From Bradyrhizobium liaoningense (GTDB lineage Bacteria; Pseudomonadota; Alphaproteobacteria; Rhizobiales; Xanthobacteraceae): a stretch of DNA of 64,000 bases. The stretch lies in NCBI RefSeq assembly GCF_018130785.1, contig NZ_JAFCJT010000002.1:906282-970281 (forward strand), read 5' to 3'. This document shows positions 19,887-28,396 of the stretch, in pieces (position 1 is the first letter of the stretch; each line of letters begins with the position of its first letter). Both the position numbers and the translations under genes were made by a program. The notes under the pieces are model-generated. The model had not been told where the DNA came from. It saw nothing but the letters and a program-made list of their open reading frames with translations, and ran no database searches.

Positions 19887-19981
19887 TCAATCGCCGCAAG
19901 CCAGGAAAGCAGCACGCCGAAGCGGCAGTTCGGCGTCTTCAATTCCAGGAACGATGAGAACTGCGCCAGTCATAGCGGCGG
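19887..19981 (-). pseudogene. Remnant of a GlxA/AraC-type regulator gene
   Basis: The minus strand reads SSFLELKTPNCRFGVLLSW, nearly identical to SSLLELKTPNGRFGALLSW inside the intact GlxA-type regulator 1.1 kb away. At DNA level 19901-19981 aligns with 21094-21177 at roughly 80 percent identity by eye. No start, stop or flanking regulator sequence remains. The fragment lies between the metallo-hydrolase and the methyltransferase and supplies the last codons of the methyltransferase frame. Confidence 0.75.
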
Positions 19982-20764
19982 CGCAGCCGGCTTTGAGCCC
20001 CTGAAGAGATAGCGGTTGGTGCTGAAGAAGTATTGTCCCGCCCCGCCCAGACGCTCGAACTCGCTGTGCCATGCTTCGAGATCATCGGCCGAAACGTCGT
20101 TCCTGCGGGCGACGAAGTCCCGAATGCCCTGGGCCAGCCCCTTGCTGTAGCTGTCGTCATCGTACCGCAAATTCAGGATTGGAAACACCGATGCTCCGTC
20201 CAGGTGAAGTCCTGCATCCACCAATCTGTGGGCCATCGACCTTGGGAGACGCGGGTGAGCGCAGTGCGCTTCCCATGACTTCATGACCGCGGCCATACGT
20301 TCCGGGCTTTCCGAATGCCACACCACCGCGTCCCAATCCGTTGCGACAAAAATCGTACGGCCCCCTGGCTTGAGCACGCGAAATGTCTCTGCGAGGACGC
20401 GGTCGACATCAGGCACGTACTCGGCGACCTGTGTGCACACGACGACATCGAACGACGCATCGGATTGACCCAATTCCGTCGCGTTGCCGATGGCATATGA
20501 AATCCAGGCGGAAGCCTTCTGCCGGTTGCAGACCGCGATCAGGTCAGTCGACACGTCGACACCGACGACAGCACCGTCGGGCCCAACGATCTGCGCCATG
20601 CTTTCGCAGAGATAGCCGGGACCGCATCCGATATCGAGAACGCTCTCGCCGGCAGACAGATTGAGCTGCCGAATTGTCTCCGCGCGCTGGGCGGTCACGT
20701 CCCCCGTGAGATAGATTCTCTGGAGCCGTTTCGCGTTCTCGTTGCTGTACTCCATCCCGCCCAT
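19970..20764 (-). CDS. Class I SAM-dependent methyltransferase
   Basis: A 264-residue Rossmann methyltransferase. Motif I is ESVLDIGCGPGYLCESMA, motif II VVGVDVSTDLI, and motif IV FDVVVCTQVAEYVPDVD followed by FRVLKPGGRTIFVATDWD, the pattern of the UbiE/Methyltransf_11 group. The acceptor is unknown. The ATG at 20764 is chosen because GGAGG lies six bases before it; a GTG at 20776 lacks a site. The last codons overlap the GlxA-regulator remnant, so the natural C-terminus may have been replaced. The intact GlxA-type gene ends 36 bases upstream. Confidence 0.88.
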   Translation of the reverse strand: MGGMEYSNENAKRLQRIYLTGDVTAQRAETIRQLNLSAGESVLDIGCGPGYLCESMAQIVGPDGAVVGVDVSTDLIAVCNRQKASAWISYAIGNATELGQSDASFDVVVCTQVAEYVPDVDRVLAETFRVLKPGGRTIFVATDWDAVVWHSESPERMAAVMKSWEAHCAHPRLPRSMAHRLVDAGLHLDGASVFPILNLRYDDDSYSKGLAQGIRDFVARRNDVSADDLEAWHSEFERLGGAGQYFFSTNRYLFRGSKPAAPPL

Positions 20765-20799
20765 CTTCGCCTCCACGCTCGAGTGCCAGGTGAGATTTG

Positions 20800-21747
20800 C
20801 TAACCCGCCCTCGCCGCACGCCGCAGCGCCTGGGGCGGCTGGCCGAAGGCGCGGATGAAGGCGCGCCGCATGCGCTCGGGGTCGCCGAAGCCGGTCGTCT
20901 CCGCAACGAGCTCGATCGCCTCGCGCGAGGACTGCACGCGCTCGCGCGCGACCTCGATCCTCAAGCGCTCGATCGCCTTGGAGGGCGTCGTGCCGGTCTC
21001 GGCGGCAAAGGCGCGGGCAAAATGCCGCGCGCTCATGCCGGCACGATCGGCGAGATCTTCGACCGTCAGCCGGGCGTCGAGGTTCTCGCGCGCCCAGGAC
21101 AGCAGCGCGCCGAACCGGCCGTTCGGTGTCTTCAACTCCAAGAGCGAGGAGAACTGCGACTGGCCGCCGCTGCGGCGATGATACAGCACGAGCTGGCGTG
21201 CTGCCTGTTGCGCAATCTCCTCGCCATGGTCCTCGGTGACCATCGCGAGCGCGAGATCGATGCCCGCGCTAATGCCCGCCGACGTCCACACATTACCGTC
21301 ATGCGTGAAGATCTGGTCCGGCTCGAACTTCACCTTGGGATAGCGCGCGACGAAATCCCGCGTGCGGCCCCAATGCGTGGTGGCGCGGCGCCCATCGAGC
21401 AGGCCCGCCTCGGCCAGCACATAGGCGCCCGAGCAGACGCTGGCGACGCGCACGCCGCGCCGCGCCAGCCGCTGCACGAAGGCGCGCGTGACCTCGCAGC
21501 GTGCGGCGTCCGTTACGCCTGCGCCGCCCGCGATGACCAGTGTCGTGATCGCATTCGCCGACTTGAAGTCGCGCGCCATCATTTCCACGCCGGACGAGCT
21601 GCGCACGGGCCCCGCGTTCAGTGCCAGCACCCGGATTCCGGTGGCTGTCTTGCCCGTGCAGCGCGCCGCGATCTCGAACACCGAGATCGGGCCAGCCGCA
21701 TCGAGCAACTGGAAATCCGGGAAGATCAGAATGCCGATCATGGTCAT
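20800..21747 (-). CDS. GlxA-family transcriptional regulator (DJ-1/PfpI + AraC)
   Basis: A 315-residue two-domain regulator. Residues 1-190 form a DJ-1/PfpI glutamine-amidotransferase-like domain (IGILIFPDFQLLDAAGPISVFE, VASVCSGAYVLAEAGLLDGRRATTHW). The C-terminal 100 residues hold two AraC helix-turn-helix motifs (LTVEDLADRAGMSARHFARAFAAE, TTGFGDPERMRRAFIRAFG). The Cys in SVCSGA corresponds to the amidotransferase elbow, usually a ligand site in regulators. It is divergent from a DJ-1/PfpI enzyme gene at 21836, its likely target, and is the parent-type sequence of the remnant at 19887-19981. Confidence 0.92.
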   Translation of the reverse strand: MTMIGILIFPDFQLLDAAGPISVFEIAARCTGKTATGIRVLALNAGPVRSSSGVEMMARDFKSANAITTLVIAGGAGVTDAARCEVTRAFVQRLARRGVRVASVCSGAYVLAEAGLLDGRRATTHWGRTRDFVARYPKVKFEPDQIFTHDGNVWTSAGISAGIDLALAMVTEDHGEEIAQQAARQLVLYHRRSGGQSQFSSLLELKTPNGRFGALLSWARENLDARLTVEDLADRAGMSARHFARAFAAETGTTPSKAIERLRIEVARERVQSSREAIELVAETTGFGDPERMRRAFIRAFGQPPQALRRAARAG

Positions 21748-21835
21748 GTCCGAAAGTGAGGGAAATACGCCATTTTGGACGGAATGGCATCATGAGAGGC
21801 TGCATCCGTCAAGCTCATCTTTGGAGGACCTGCCC

Positions 21836-22522
21836 ATGTCGTCACCGCTCCAGATCGGTCTTTTGGTGTTTCCGCGCGTCACCCAGCTCGACTTCACCGG
21901 TCCCCTGCAGGTGTTCGCGATGCTTCCCGACGCAAAACTGCATTTGATCTGGAAGCGCATCGAGCCGGTGCCGAGCGATTCCGTGATGACGCTGACACCG
22001 ACCACGACGTTCGCCGACTGCCCGCAGCTCGACGTGATCTGCGTGCCCGGCGGCGGCGGCACCAACGACCTGCTCAACGACGAAGAGGTGCTCGATTTCC
22101 TGCGCCGGCAGGCCGAGGGCGCAAGGTATGTCACCTCGGTCTGCACGGGGTCACTGGCGCTCGGCGCCGCGGGTCTCCTGAAAGGCTATCGCGCCGCGAC
22201 CCATTGGAGCGCGATGGAGATGCTCAGCCAGTTCGGCGCGACGCCGACCAAGACCCGCGTCTGCGTCGACCGTAACCGCATCACCGGCGGCGGCGTCACC
22301 GCGGGAATTGATTTCGCGCTGACGTTGGTGTCGATCCTACGCGACCGCACCACGGCCGAAGCGATCCAGCTCCAGATGGAATACAACCCGGCACCACCGT
22401 TCAACTCAGGCTCCCCTGATACGGCGCCCGCCGAAGTGCTGGCCTTGCTCAGGGAGCGCGGCGCGGCAAACCAGGCGCGGCGGCTCGATGCCGTGAAGCG
22501 CGCGGCCGAGCGGGTGAACTAG
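21836..22522 (+). CDS. DJ-1/PfpI family protein, isonitrile hydratase-like
   Basis: A 228-residue single-domain DJ-1/PfpI protein. It has [37 protein letters not shown] and the nucleophile-elbow cysteine in [26 protein letters not shown]-like sequence (here RAATHW). This matches the InhA-type isonitrile hydratases, which hydrate isonitriles to N-formamides; the exact substrate is not proven. TTGGAGGA lies eight bases before the ATG at 21836, so the longer reading from 21488 is spurious. It is divergent from a GlxA-type regulator. A perfect-looking palindrome begins two bases after the stop. Confidence 0.85.
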   Translation: [228 protein letters not shown]

Positions 22523-22523
22523 C

Positions 22524-22561
22524 CTCGTGTCCCGGACGCTGCGCAGCGTCCGGGGCACGAG
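22524..22561. repeat. 38-base palindrome (REP-type)
   Basis: CTCGTGTCCCGGACGCTGC pairs with GCAGCGTCCGGGGCACGAG with one mismatch, a near-perfect 38-base palindrome right after a stop codon. It resembles dispersed GC-rich REP-like units and may also serve as a transcript end. Confidence 0.75.
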
Positions 22562-22585
22562 ACCTCGTGCAAATCCCCAAAAGAA

Positions 22586-22616
22586 AAAGGCCGCTCGGTT
22601 TCCCAAGCGGCCTTTC
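22586..22616. terminator. Bidirectional terminator
   Basis: AAAGGCCGCT and AGCGGCCTTT form a 10-base stem with a 10-base loop, with A-rich and T-rich flanks on either side. It can end the PfpI transcript on the plus strand and the NDUFA12 transcript on the minus strand. Confidence 0.85.
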
Positions 22617-22910
22617 CTGTCTTACGGTGGCTGCACATTCCATCGGGCGATTTCGGACTTCCAGACCGGGGGCCTATCTCCCGATCGAGTCTTGGCCGGC
22701 GGCCGCTGCATCTCGGGACAGTCGCGAACTGTTGCCCGAACCGAACGCGATGGTCTCCCATCTCCGTAAGATGGGATCATTGAGCCGCATCGCTCGCGTG
22801 GCTGCAACGCCCGCGCAGGCGCCGTCCCCGCTGTTCCCGTTGTCCACAGCAAGGTGAGGCGGATGCTTGTGCATCCACCCCGCGACAAGAATTCGGACGA
22901 AGATCGGAAC
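22617..22910. other. Gene-free stretch with two small hairpins
   Basis: No reading frame here has convincing protein character. Two short perfect hairpins are visible: CCCATCT/AGATGGG near 22756-22774 and GGATGC-TTGT-GCATCC at 22861-22876. A minus-strand frame that ends at 22622, just before the terminator, is only an extension of an out-of-frame reading through the NDUFA12 gene. Confidence 0.5.
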
Positions 22911-23318
22911 CTAGCCAGGCGTCCAGGGCTGATAGTCGCCGGTCGCCGCCGGCCGCCGGCCGCCGGCGAGCGTCGAGCCCGAGGGACGGTAGGCGTTGGC
23001 CGTGCCCGTGAGATTCGGCTGATGCGGCTTTTCCCACTCGCGCGGCTGGTAGTTGGTCTCGGTCGGCGGGGTGTCGACGACGTGATGAATCCAGCCGTGC
23101 CAGGACGGCGGAATGCGGCTTGCCTCGGCATAGCCGTTGTAGATGACCCAGCGCCGCTCGAATCCGAGCGTCGGATCGATCGCCCCGCCGCGGGTGCGAT
23201 AATAGAGATTGCCCTGCTCGTCCTGGCCGACCAGCTCTCCGTACCGCTTGGTCCAGAGTTGGGTGCCAAAGGTCTGGCCACTCCACCAGGTGAAGAACTT
23301 GAGGAAGAACTGTTTCAT
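22911..23318 (-). CDS. NADH:ubiquinone oxidoreductase subunit NDUFA12
   Basis: A 135-residue homologue of the mitochondrial complex I accessory subunit NDUFA12 (B17.2), found in alphaproteobacteria. Family marks are KFFTWWSGQTFGTQLWTKRYGELVGQDEQGNLYYR, RRWVIYNGYAEASRIPPSWHGWIHH and TNYQPREWEKPHQPNLTGTANAYRPSGS. It stabilises the matrix/cytoplasm-side arm of complex I. The ATG at 23318 matches the family start. It is normally adjacent to DUF2155, which here lies 6.4 kb away. Confidence 0.95.
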   Translation of the reverse strand: MKQFFLKFFTWWSGQTFGTQLWTKRYGELVGQDEQGNLYYRTRGGAIDPTLGFERRWVIYNGYAEASRIPPSWHGWIHHVVDTPPTETNYQPREWEKPHQPNLTGTANAYRPSGSTLAGGRRPAATGDYQPWTPG

Positions 23319-23514
23319 ACGGCTAGGGCCCTGCTTCGTGAGGCCCTGATGCCATCCGGGCGGCGAAATGTCCAGTTCGGCGGGGGCGGCCGTGCCCCAC
23401 GCAAATGTGTGCTCCATCGCGGACAGTGCCGCAAATCGGGCGCCATCCGTTCATGCCGGGTACAGCGGCCGCGTGAAAATCTCGCCCTCACACGCGCACA
23501 GCGGCGTGAGCCCG

Positions 23515-23539
23515 GGAACCGCAGGCCTTTCAAGGGGTT
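23515..23539 (+). promoter_or_regulatory. Possible weak EcfG-like promoter
   Basis: GGAAC at 23515-23519, a 16-base spacer, then GGTT rather than CGTT. One mismatch to the consensus, 25 bases before the BA14K gene start, which is rather close. Treat as tentative. Confidence 0.25.
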
Positions 23540-23564
23540 TGCTTCCGGGAAAAGGAGTTTGAAC

Positions 23565-24191
23565 ATGAACAGTCTGAGAGTTTTGAGCACCGTCGCAGCC
23601 GTGGCGCTCGTTATCCCGTTGGCGACGCCGAGCTTCGCCCAGGGCCGTGGCGGCCATGGCGGCGGTGGCGGCGCCCATTTTGGCGGCGGCGGTGGCGGCG
23701 CTCACTTCGGCGGTGGCGGCGCGCGCATGGGCGGCGGTGGATTCGGCGGCGGTGCACGGATGGGTGGCGGCGGCGGCAATTTCGCAGCCGGAGCCATGCG
23801 CCCGAGCGCCGGCCTAGCCATGCGTCCGACCGCAGGAGCCACGTTTAGTGGCGGCGGCGGCCGTCCGCTCGCAGTCGCGGGTAACAACTGGCGCGGCGGC
23901 GGCGGCAACTGGCACGGTGGCGGCTGGCGTCGTCACGGCGGCGGCTTCTGGCCGGGCGTCGCAGCCGGTGCTGCGATCGGCGGCCTCGGCTCCTATGCCT
24001 ATTACGGTGGCGGGTACTACAACGATCCCTATTACTATGGCGACGACAGCTACTATGACGAGCCGTCGGTCGCGGTGGTGCCGGACAGCGGCGGTGACTC
24101 GTCGGCTTATTGCGCGCAGCGCTTCAAGTCCTACGATCCGGCCTCGGGCACGTATCTTGGCTATGACGGCCAGCGACATCCCTGCCCGTAA
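23565..24191 (+). CDS. BA14K-family glycine-rich exported protein
   Basis: A 208-residue secreted protein. The signal peptide ends at PSFAQG (residue 26). The middle is Gly/His-rich with GGGGAHFGG- and ARMGGGG-type repeats, followed by a Tyr-rich segment (GGYYNDPYYYGDDSYYDE). The last 30 residues are the BA14K signature: YCAQRFKSYDPASGTYLGYDG then a terminal Cys-Pro. BA14K proteins of Brucella and rhizobia have lectin-like or immunoreactive properties; the role here is unknown. AAGGAG precedes the ATG. The Gly-rich part has strong G/C repetition in the DNA. Confidence 0.88.
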   Translation: MNSLRVLSTVAAVALVIPLATPSFAQGRGGHGGGGGAHFGGGGGGAHFGGGGARMGGGGFGGGARMGGGGGNFAAGAMRPSAGLAMRPTAGATFSGGGGRPLAVAGNNWRGGGGNWHGGGWRRHGGGFWPGVAAGAAIGGLGSYAYYGGGYYNDPYYYGDDSYYDEPSVAVVPDSGGDSSAYCAQRFKSYDPASGTYLGYDGQRHPCP

Positions 24192-24212
24192 GCAGATCGA
24201 CAACGCTTGAAG

Positions 24213-24244
24213 GAAGAGGCGTCGCAGCGGTGCGGCGCCTCTTT
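24213..24244 (+). terminator. Terminator after BA14K gene
   Basis: AAGAGGCG-T-CGCA pairs with TGCG-G-CGCCTCTTT around a GCGG loop, 22 bases past the stop codon. Confidence 0.8.
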
Positions 24245-24281
24245 CATTTGTCGCGCGCTCTTCTTCATTTGTCGCGCGCTC
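24243..24281 (+). repeat. Two 18-base direct repeats
   Basis: TTCATTTGTCGCGCGCTC occurs at 24243-24260 and again at 24264-24281, identical and 21 bases apart (two DNA turns). The rest of the 24245-24460 gap is the leader of the receiver/kinase operon, and nothing else stands out in it. Confidence 0.75.
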
Positions 24282-24460
24282 ATCGCCTGTTTCGCGCGCA
24301 GCTCGCGCATCTTGCGCGAGGGTCTCTATCATGCGAGCGCGAAGGGACCTCTATTCACCGCACCGTGCATATCTACAATGATCCAATCCCAAATTGACCA
24401 GTCCCGCGATTCGCCTATATCACCGATGAATGTTGGGACTTCGATCTACTGGGAAATGTC

Positions 24461-24874
24461 ATGCCGCGTATCCTCGTGGTGGATGACGATCCGATGGTCG
24501 GCGCGACCATCGAGGTCCTGCTCCAACGTCAGGGCTTCGATGTCACGATGGCTGACGGCGGAGAAACGGGTCTGGCTGCGCTCGAAGCGCAGACGTTTGA
24601 CGTGATGCTGGTCGACATCTTCATGCCGCACATGCGCGGCTTCGAATCCATCCGCATCTTTCACGAGCGCGCTCCGGCGATCCCTCTGATCGCGATGTCC
24701 GGCTACGCCTTCGCCGCGTCTGCCTCGCCCTCCCCCGATTTCCTCCGCATGGCGCTGGAACTCGGCGCGACACGCTGCCTGCGCAAGCCGTTCACGCCGG
24801 ACGCGCTATTGACCACGATCCGGGAATGCCTCGGCGAGGCCACGCAGCCGAAGGACAAGAAAGAAGCACCTTGA
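24461..24874 (+). CDS. Single-domain response regulator
   Basis: A 137-residue receiver domain without an output domain. The acidic pair is in ILVVDDDPMVG, the phospho-acceptor aspartate in VMLVDIFMPHMRGFES, the Thr/Ser switch in LIAMSGYAF and the lysine in CLRKPFTPDALL. A serine-rich insert (AASASPSPDF) precedes the last helix. It overlaps the hybrid kinase downstream by four bases if that gene starts at its TTG, so the two are translationally coupled and probably exchange phosphate. Confidence 0.9.
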   Translation: MPRILVVDDDPMVGATIEVLLQRQGFDVTMADGGETGLAALEAQTFDVMLVDIFMPHMRGFESIRIFHERAPAIPLIAMSGYAFAASASPSPDFLRMALELGATRCLRKPFTPDALLTTIRECLGEATQPKDKKEAP

Positions 24875-27129
24875 TCCCAACGCAGCGCGTCATTCTCGGT
24901 GCTGGACTCGCAATCCTCCTGATCATCACCGCCGCCTCGATCGGACTCGACGTCAAGTCGCGGTCCGATGCCGCCTGGGTCAATCACACCGTCGAGGCGC
25001 TGAAGAAGATCTCCGATCTGCGCGTGCTGATGCGCCGCGCCGAGAGCGCCGCGCGCGGCTACGAGATCTATCGCAACCCGAGCTTCAGCGACGAATTCGA
25101 GGCTGTGCACGCCCAGATCGCGCCGGCACTCGCCGACCTCAAGCGTAGCTTGCGTGACAATCCCGATCAGGTCGCGCTGTTGGAGGGCACCGAGCCGCTG
25201 GCGCTGCGCCGGATCGAGATCGCCGCAGAAGTGATGCGCCTGCGCGCCGGGAACGACCAGGCCGGCGTTGCCGCGCTCCAGGGCAAGGCCGAGGGCCGCG
25301 GCCTCATGGACACGGTGATGGGCAATCTCGATCATCTGAGCGCGGAGGAAGAGCGGTTGCTCGCCGCACGCTCCCAGAATTCCCGCCGCACCGGCATCGT
25401 GCTGCTCGGCATCGACGTGATCGGCGCGCTGGTGATCCTGCTGCTGGTCGCAATGCTGATGCGCGAGAGCCAGCGCACCACGGGCGCGCTGAAGAGCACG
25501 CTGCTCGAGACCACGGCGGCCAACCAGCAACTCGAGGCGGCGGTCGCCGAGCGCACCAAGCATCTCGTCAACGCGCATGACGAGCTGCGCCTGTCGATCA
25601 ACGTGCTCCAGAGCACGTTCCACAGCATGGCCGAGGCCGTGCTGGTGATCGACGCCGAGGGCACCGTCCTTCTGTCCAATCCGGCCGCGGAGCGCATGTT
25701 GCTGCATCGCGCCGGCATGAACCTGCGCAACCTGCGCGCCCTCTCCGACGTGTTTCACGGCGACGGCGTCACGCCGCTCAAGGCAGACGAGCTGCCCTCG
25801 ACGCGCGTGCTGCGCGGCGAGCAGTTCGAGAATCTGGAGATGATCGTCCGCCCGCACAGCGGCAACGCTCACCGCCATCTGATGATCAGCGGCCGGCCGA
25901 TGCGCGACGGACAGGGCAACGTCTCCGGCGCCGTGCTGGTCTATCACGATGCGACCACTTCGCGCGAAACCGAGCGGCAGTTGCACCAGTCGCAGAAGCT
26001 GGATGCGATCGGCAAGCTGACAGGCGGTGTCGCGCACGACTTCAACAACATGCTGACCGTGATCTCCGGCAATACCGAGACGCTGGTGGCGAGCCTGAAG
26101 CAGCAGCCCGAGCTCCAGCGCGCGGCGCGGCTGATCGACGATGCCGCCGAGCGTTGCGCCGAGCTGATCCAGCATCTGCTCGCCTTTGCGCGCCGGCAGC
26201 CGCTGCAGCCGCGCGATGTCGAGATCAACGGCGCGATCGCCGATATCGCCAAGCTGCTGCGGCCAACCCTCGGCGAGCAGATCCAGATCGAGACCGTGCT
26301 GGAACAGGGGTCGATGACCGCACACATCGATCCGTCCCGCCTCACCAATGCCGTGCTCAACATGGCCATCAACGGCCGCGACGCCATGCCGAACGGCGGC
26401 AAGCTGCTGCTCGAGACCCACCGCGTCGTGCTGGATGAGGCCTATGCGCAGGCCCACGCGGAGGTGCGGCCCGGCCCCTACGTGATGCTCGCAGTCAGCG
26501 ACACCGGCACCGGCATGTCGGCGGATATCCAGCAGAAGGCCTTCGAGCCGTTCTTCACCACCAAGGAGGTCGGCAAGGGCTCGGGCCTGGGCCTCTCCAT
26601 GGTCTACGGCTTCGTCAAGCAGTCCGGCGGCCACATCAAGATCTACAGCGAGGAAGGCCACGGCACCACGATCAAGCTCTATCTGCCGCCGGGCGAAGGC
26701 ATGACGGACGTGGCGGCCCCGACGGTGCCGCAGGCCGAAGGCGGCGCCGAGACCATTTTCGTGGTCGAGGACGACACGCTGGTGCGCAACTTCGTCACCG
26801 CGCAGCTGCAGAGCCTCGGCTACAACACGGTCGCCGCGCCCGACAGCCGGGCCGCACTGGAATTGATCGAGGCCGGCCAGGGTTTCGATCTCCTGTTCAC
26901 CGACGTCGTCATCCCCGGCGGCATGAGCGGCCGCGAGCTCGCCGACAAGGTTGCCACGCTCCGCCCCGGCGTGAGGGTGCTCTACACCTCCGGCTACACC
27001 GACAACGCCATCGTCCATCACGGCAAGCTCGACGACGGCGTGCTGCTGCTGACAAAGCCCTACCGCCGCAACCAGCTCGCCGAGATGATCCGGAAGGCGC
27101 TCAACGGCGGCGGGATGACCGCGGGTTAA
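24871..27129 (+). CDS. CHASE3 hybrid sensor histidine kinase/response regulator
   Basis: About 752 residues. A first membrane helix, a CHASE3 sensor ([18 protein letters not shown]), a second helix ([17 protein letters not shown]), a coiled coil, a PAS domain ([25 protein letters not shown]), HisKA with His 389 in [15 protein letters not shown], a HATPase domain ([22 protein letters not shown]), and a C-terminal receiver ([34 protein letters not shown]). The TTG start at 24871 overlaps the preceding stop (TTGA); a longer ATG reading at 24826 would overlap the receiver gene by 49 bases. It shares CHASE3 features with the kinase at 11610. Confidence 0.9.
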   Translation: MIPTQRVILGAGLAILLIITAASIGLDVKSRSDAAWVNHTVEALKKISDLRVLMRRAESAARGYEIYRNPSFSDEFEAVHAQIAPALADLKRSLRDNPDQVALLEGTEPLALRRIEIAAEVMRLRAGNDQAGVAALQGKAEGRGLMDTVMGNLDHLSAEEERLLAARSQNSRRTGIVLLGIDVIGALVILLLVAMLMRESQRTTGALKSTLLETTAANQQLEAAVAERTKHLVNAHDELRLSINVLQSTFHSMAEAVLVIDAEGTVLLSNPAAERMLLHRAGMNLRNLRALSDVFHGDGVTPLKADELPSTRVLRGEQFENLEMIVRPHSGNAHRHLMISGRPMRDGQGNVSGAVLVYHDATTSRETERQLHQSQKLDAIGKLTGGVAHDFNNMLTVISGNTETLVASLKQQPELQRAARLIDDAAERCAELIQHLLAFARRQPLQPRDVEINGAIADIAKLLRPTLGEQIQIETVLEQGSMTAHIDPSRLTNAVLNMAINGRDAMPNGGKLLLETHRVVLDEAYAQAHAEVRPGPYVMLAVSDTGTGMSADIQQKAFEPFFTTKEVGKGSGLGLSMVYGFVKQSGGHIKIYSEEGHGTTIKLYLPPGEGMTDVAAPTVPQAEGGAETIFVVEDDTLVRNFVTAQLQSLGYNTVAAPDSRAALELIEAGQGFDLLFTDVVIPGGMSGRELADKVATLRPGVRVLYTSGYTDNAIVHHGKLDDGVLLLTKPYRRNQLAEMIRKALNGGGMTAG

Positions 27130-27151
27130 GATGACATGCTGTCGCGCCTCA

Positions 27152-28048
27152 TCATCGCGTCGCCAGCACCACGGCCGCCAGCGTGAAGATCAGCGCTGCG
27201 ATCTGCCCCGGACCCAGCGGCTCGTGCAGCGCGAGTGCGGAGGCAACCACGCCGATGACAGGCACCGCCATCGTCCCGATCGCGGCCACCGAGGCCGGCA
27301 GGCGCGCAAGTGCTGCGAACCAGCTGACATAGGCGATGCAGAACTGCACCACGGTCGAATAGACCAGCAGCCACCAGCCGACCGGCGTCACCAGCGAAAG
27401 ATGCGTGGTCTCGACCATGAGGCCGATGATCGAGATCGGCAGGCAGCCGATCCCGATCTGCCAGGCCGCGGCCGTGATCGGCGGCAGATGGATCGGGTAC
27501 TTCTTCGAGAACACCGTGCCGACGGCAAAGCCCAGCGCGCCGCACAGCGCCATGATGATCCCCGGCAGCTTCTCCACGCTGGCGGCAATGCCGTTGCCGC
27601 CCATGATCGAGGCAAGGCCCACGAAGGCCATCACCAGCCCCAGCGTGCGCAGCACCGTCGGACGCTCGCCCAGCACCGGCCAGGCGATGATCGAGGCCCA
27701 CACCGGCATGGTGTAGGCGATCAGCGCCGCCTCGCTGGCCGGCAGCCAGAGCAGCGCCAGGCCCATCAGCACCATCCAGCCGGTGACGTTGAGCACGGCG
27801 GCGGTCAACAGCCGCGGCCAGATCCCCGGCCCCACCCTGAGGCTCTGCCGGCGGATCAGCGCCAGCGCCGCGAGCAGCACCGCGCCCAGCACCCCCGTCA
27901 CCCCGCGCAGCGTCAGCGGCGGCAGCTCGGAGAGCAGGAATTAGGTCACCGGCCAATTGAAACCCCAGCCAATCGAGGTGATGGCGAGGAACATCAGGCC
28001 GGCCGGGGCGATGCGCGGCCGCGCATCCCGGCGAGTCGAATCAAGCAT
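27152..28048 (-). pseudogene. EamA/DMT-family transporter interrupted by in-frame TAA
   Basis: From ATG 28048 the frame reads MLDSTRRDARPRIAP, then LMFLAITSIGWGFNWPVT, and hits TAA at 27943-27941 (codon 36). Beyond it the same frame continues without shift as FLLSELPPLTLRGVTGV and an otherwise complete EamA transporter with about nine more helices (LPASEAALIAYTMPVWASIIAW, LARLPASVAAIGTMAVPVIGV). The stop falls where related proteins usually have Lys. Either the gene is inactivated, or translation restarts downstream (a GTG at 27901 gives 249 residues lacking the first helix). The homologous transporter at 41180 is intact. Confidence 0.85.
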
Positions 28049-28361
28049 GTGGGGTACCCGGCAAAATCGAGGTCAGCTTGGCGCGGATTCGCACGCGCCA
28101 CCACCACCCCGGCGGGCATGCCTGCCCTCTCCTTCCGTACCACTACGTGAGTCCCGCTGAGGCAACCCCGGTCCCGAAAAAAATACCAGCCCTGTGAACA
28201 GCGGGATGAAGGGTCCTTCTCGTCACGGGATGCAAATTTTTTCAGTTGGGAATCCCTGAGGACTCACTGATACTTGGCTCAAGAACAGGCGCGGGCTTGC
28301 CCCCTGTTATCCCCCGCAATCCACCATATTTAGTATTTGATTCAGGAACTCGCACTAGTTC
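28049..28361. other. Gene-free stretch upstream of nrdJ promoter
   Basis: No supported gene. Minus-strand frames in the 28242-28849 region are low-complexity Arg/Pro-rich readings without homologues I recognise. A short inverted repeat GAACT-N6-AGTTC at 28346-28361 ends where the -35 element of the predicted nrdJ promoter begins. Confidence 0.5.
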
Positions 28362-28390
28362 TTGACGGGCGCAACGGAGAGTCCTAGCTT
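28362..28390 (+). promoter_or_regulatory. Predicted housekeeping promoter of nrdJ
   Basis: TTGACG at 28362-28367, a 17-base spacer and TAGCTT at 28385-28390. Transcription would begin near 28397, leaving a leader of about 410 bases before the nrdJ start. Confidence 0.45.
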
Positions 28391-28396
28391 TCGGTC

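Noticed and set aside
22756..22876. Two perfect short hairpins as a possible small RNA
   Set aside because: No promoter or T-run accompanies them; short perfect stems are common in GC-rich DNA.
22622..23281. Minus-strand frame ending just before a terminator
   Set aside because: Most of it overlaps the NDUFA12 gene in another frame; the remaining 95 codons have no recognisable features, and the terminator can serve NDUFA12.
28346..28361. GAAC-N8-GTTC as a possible SOS (LexA) box
   Set aside because: The alphaproteobacterial LexA box is a direct repeat GTTC-N7-GTTC; this one is inverted with a different spacing.
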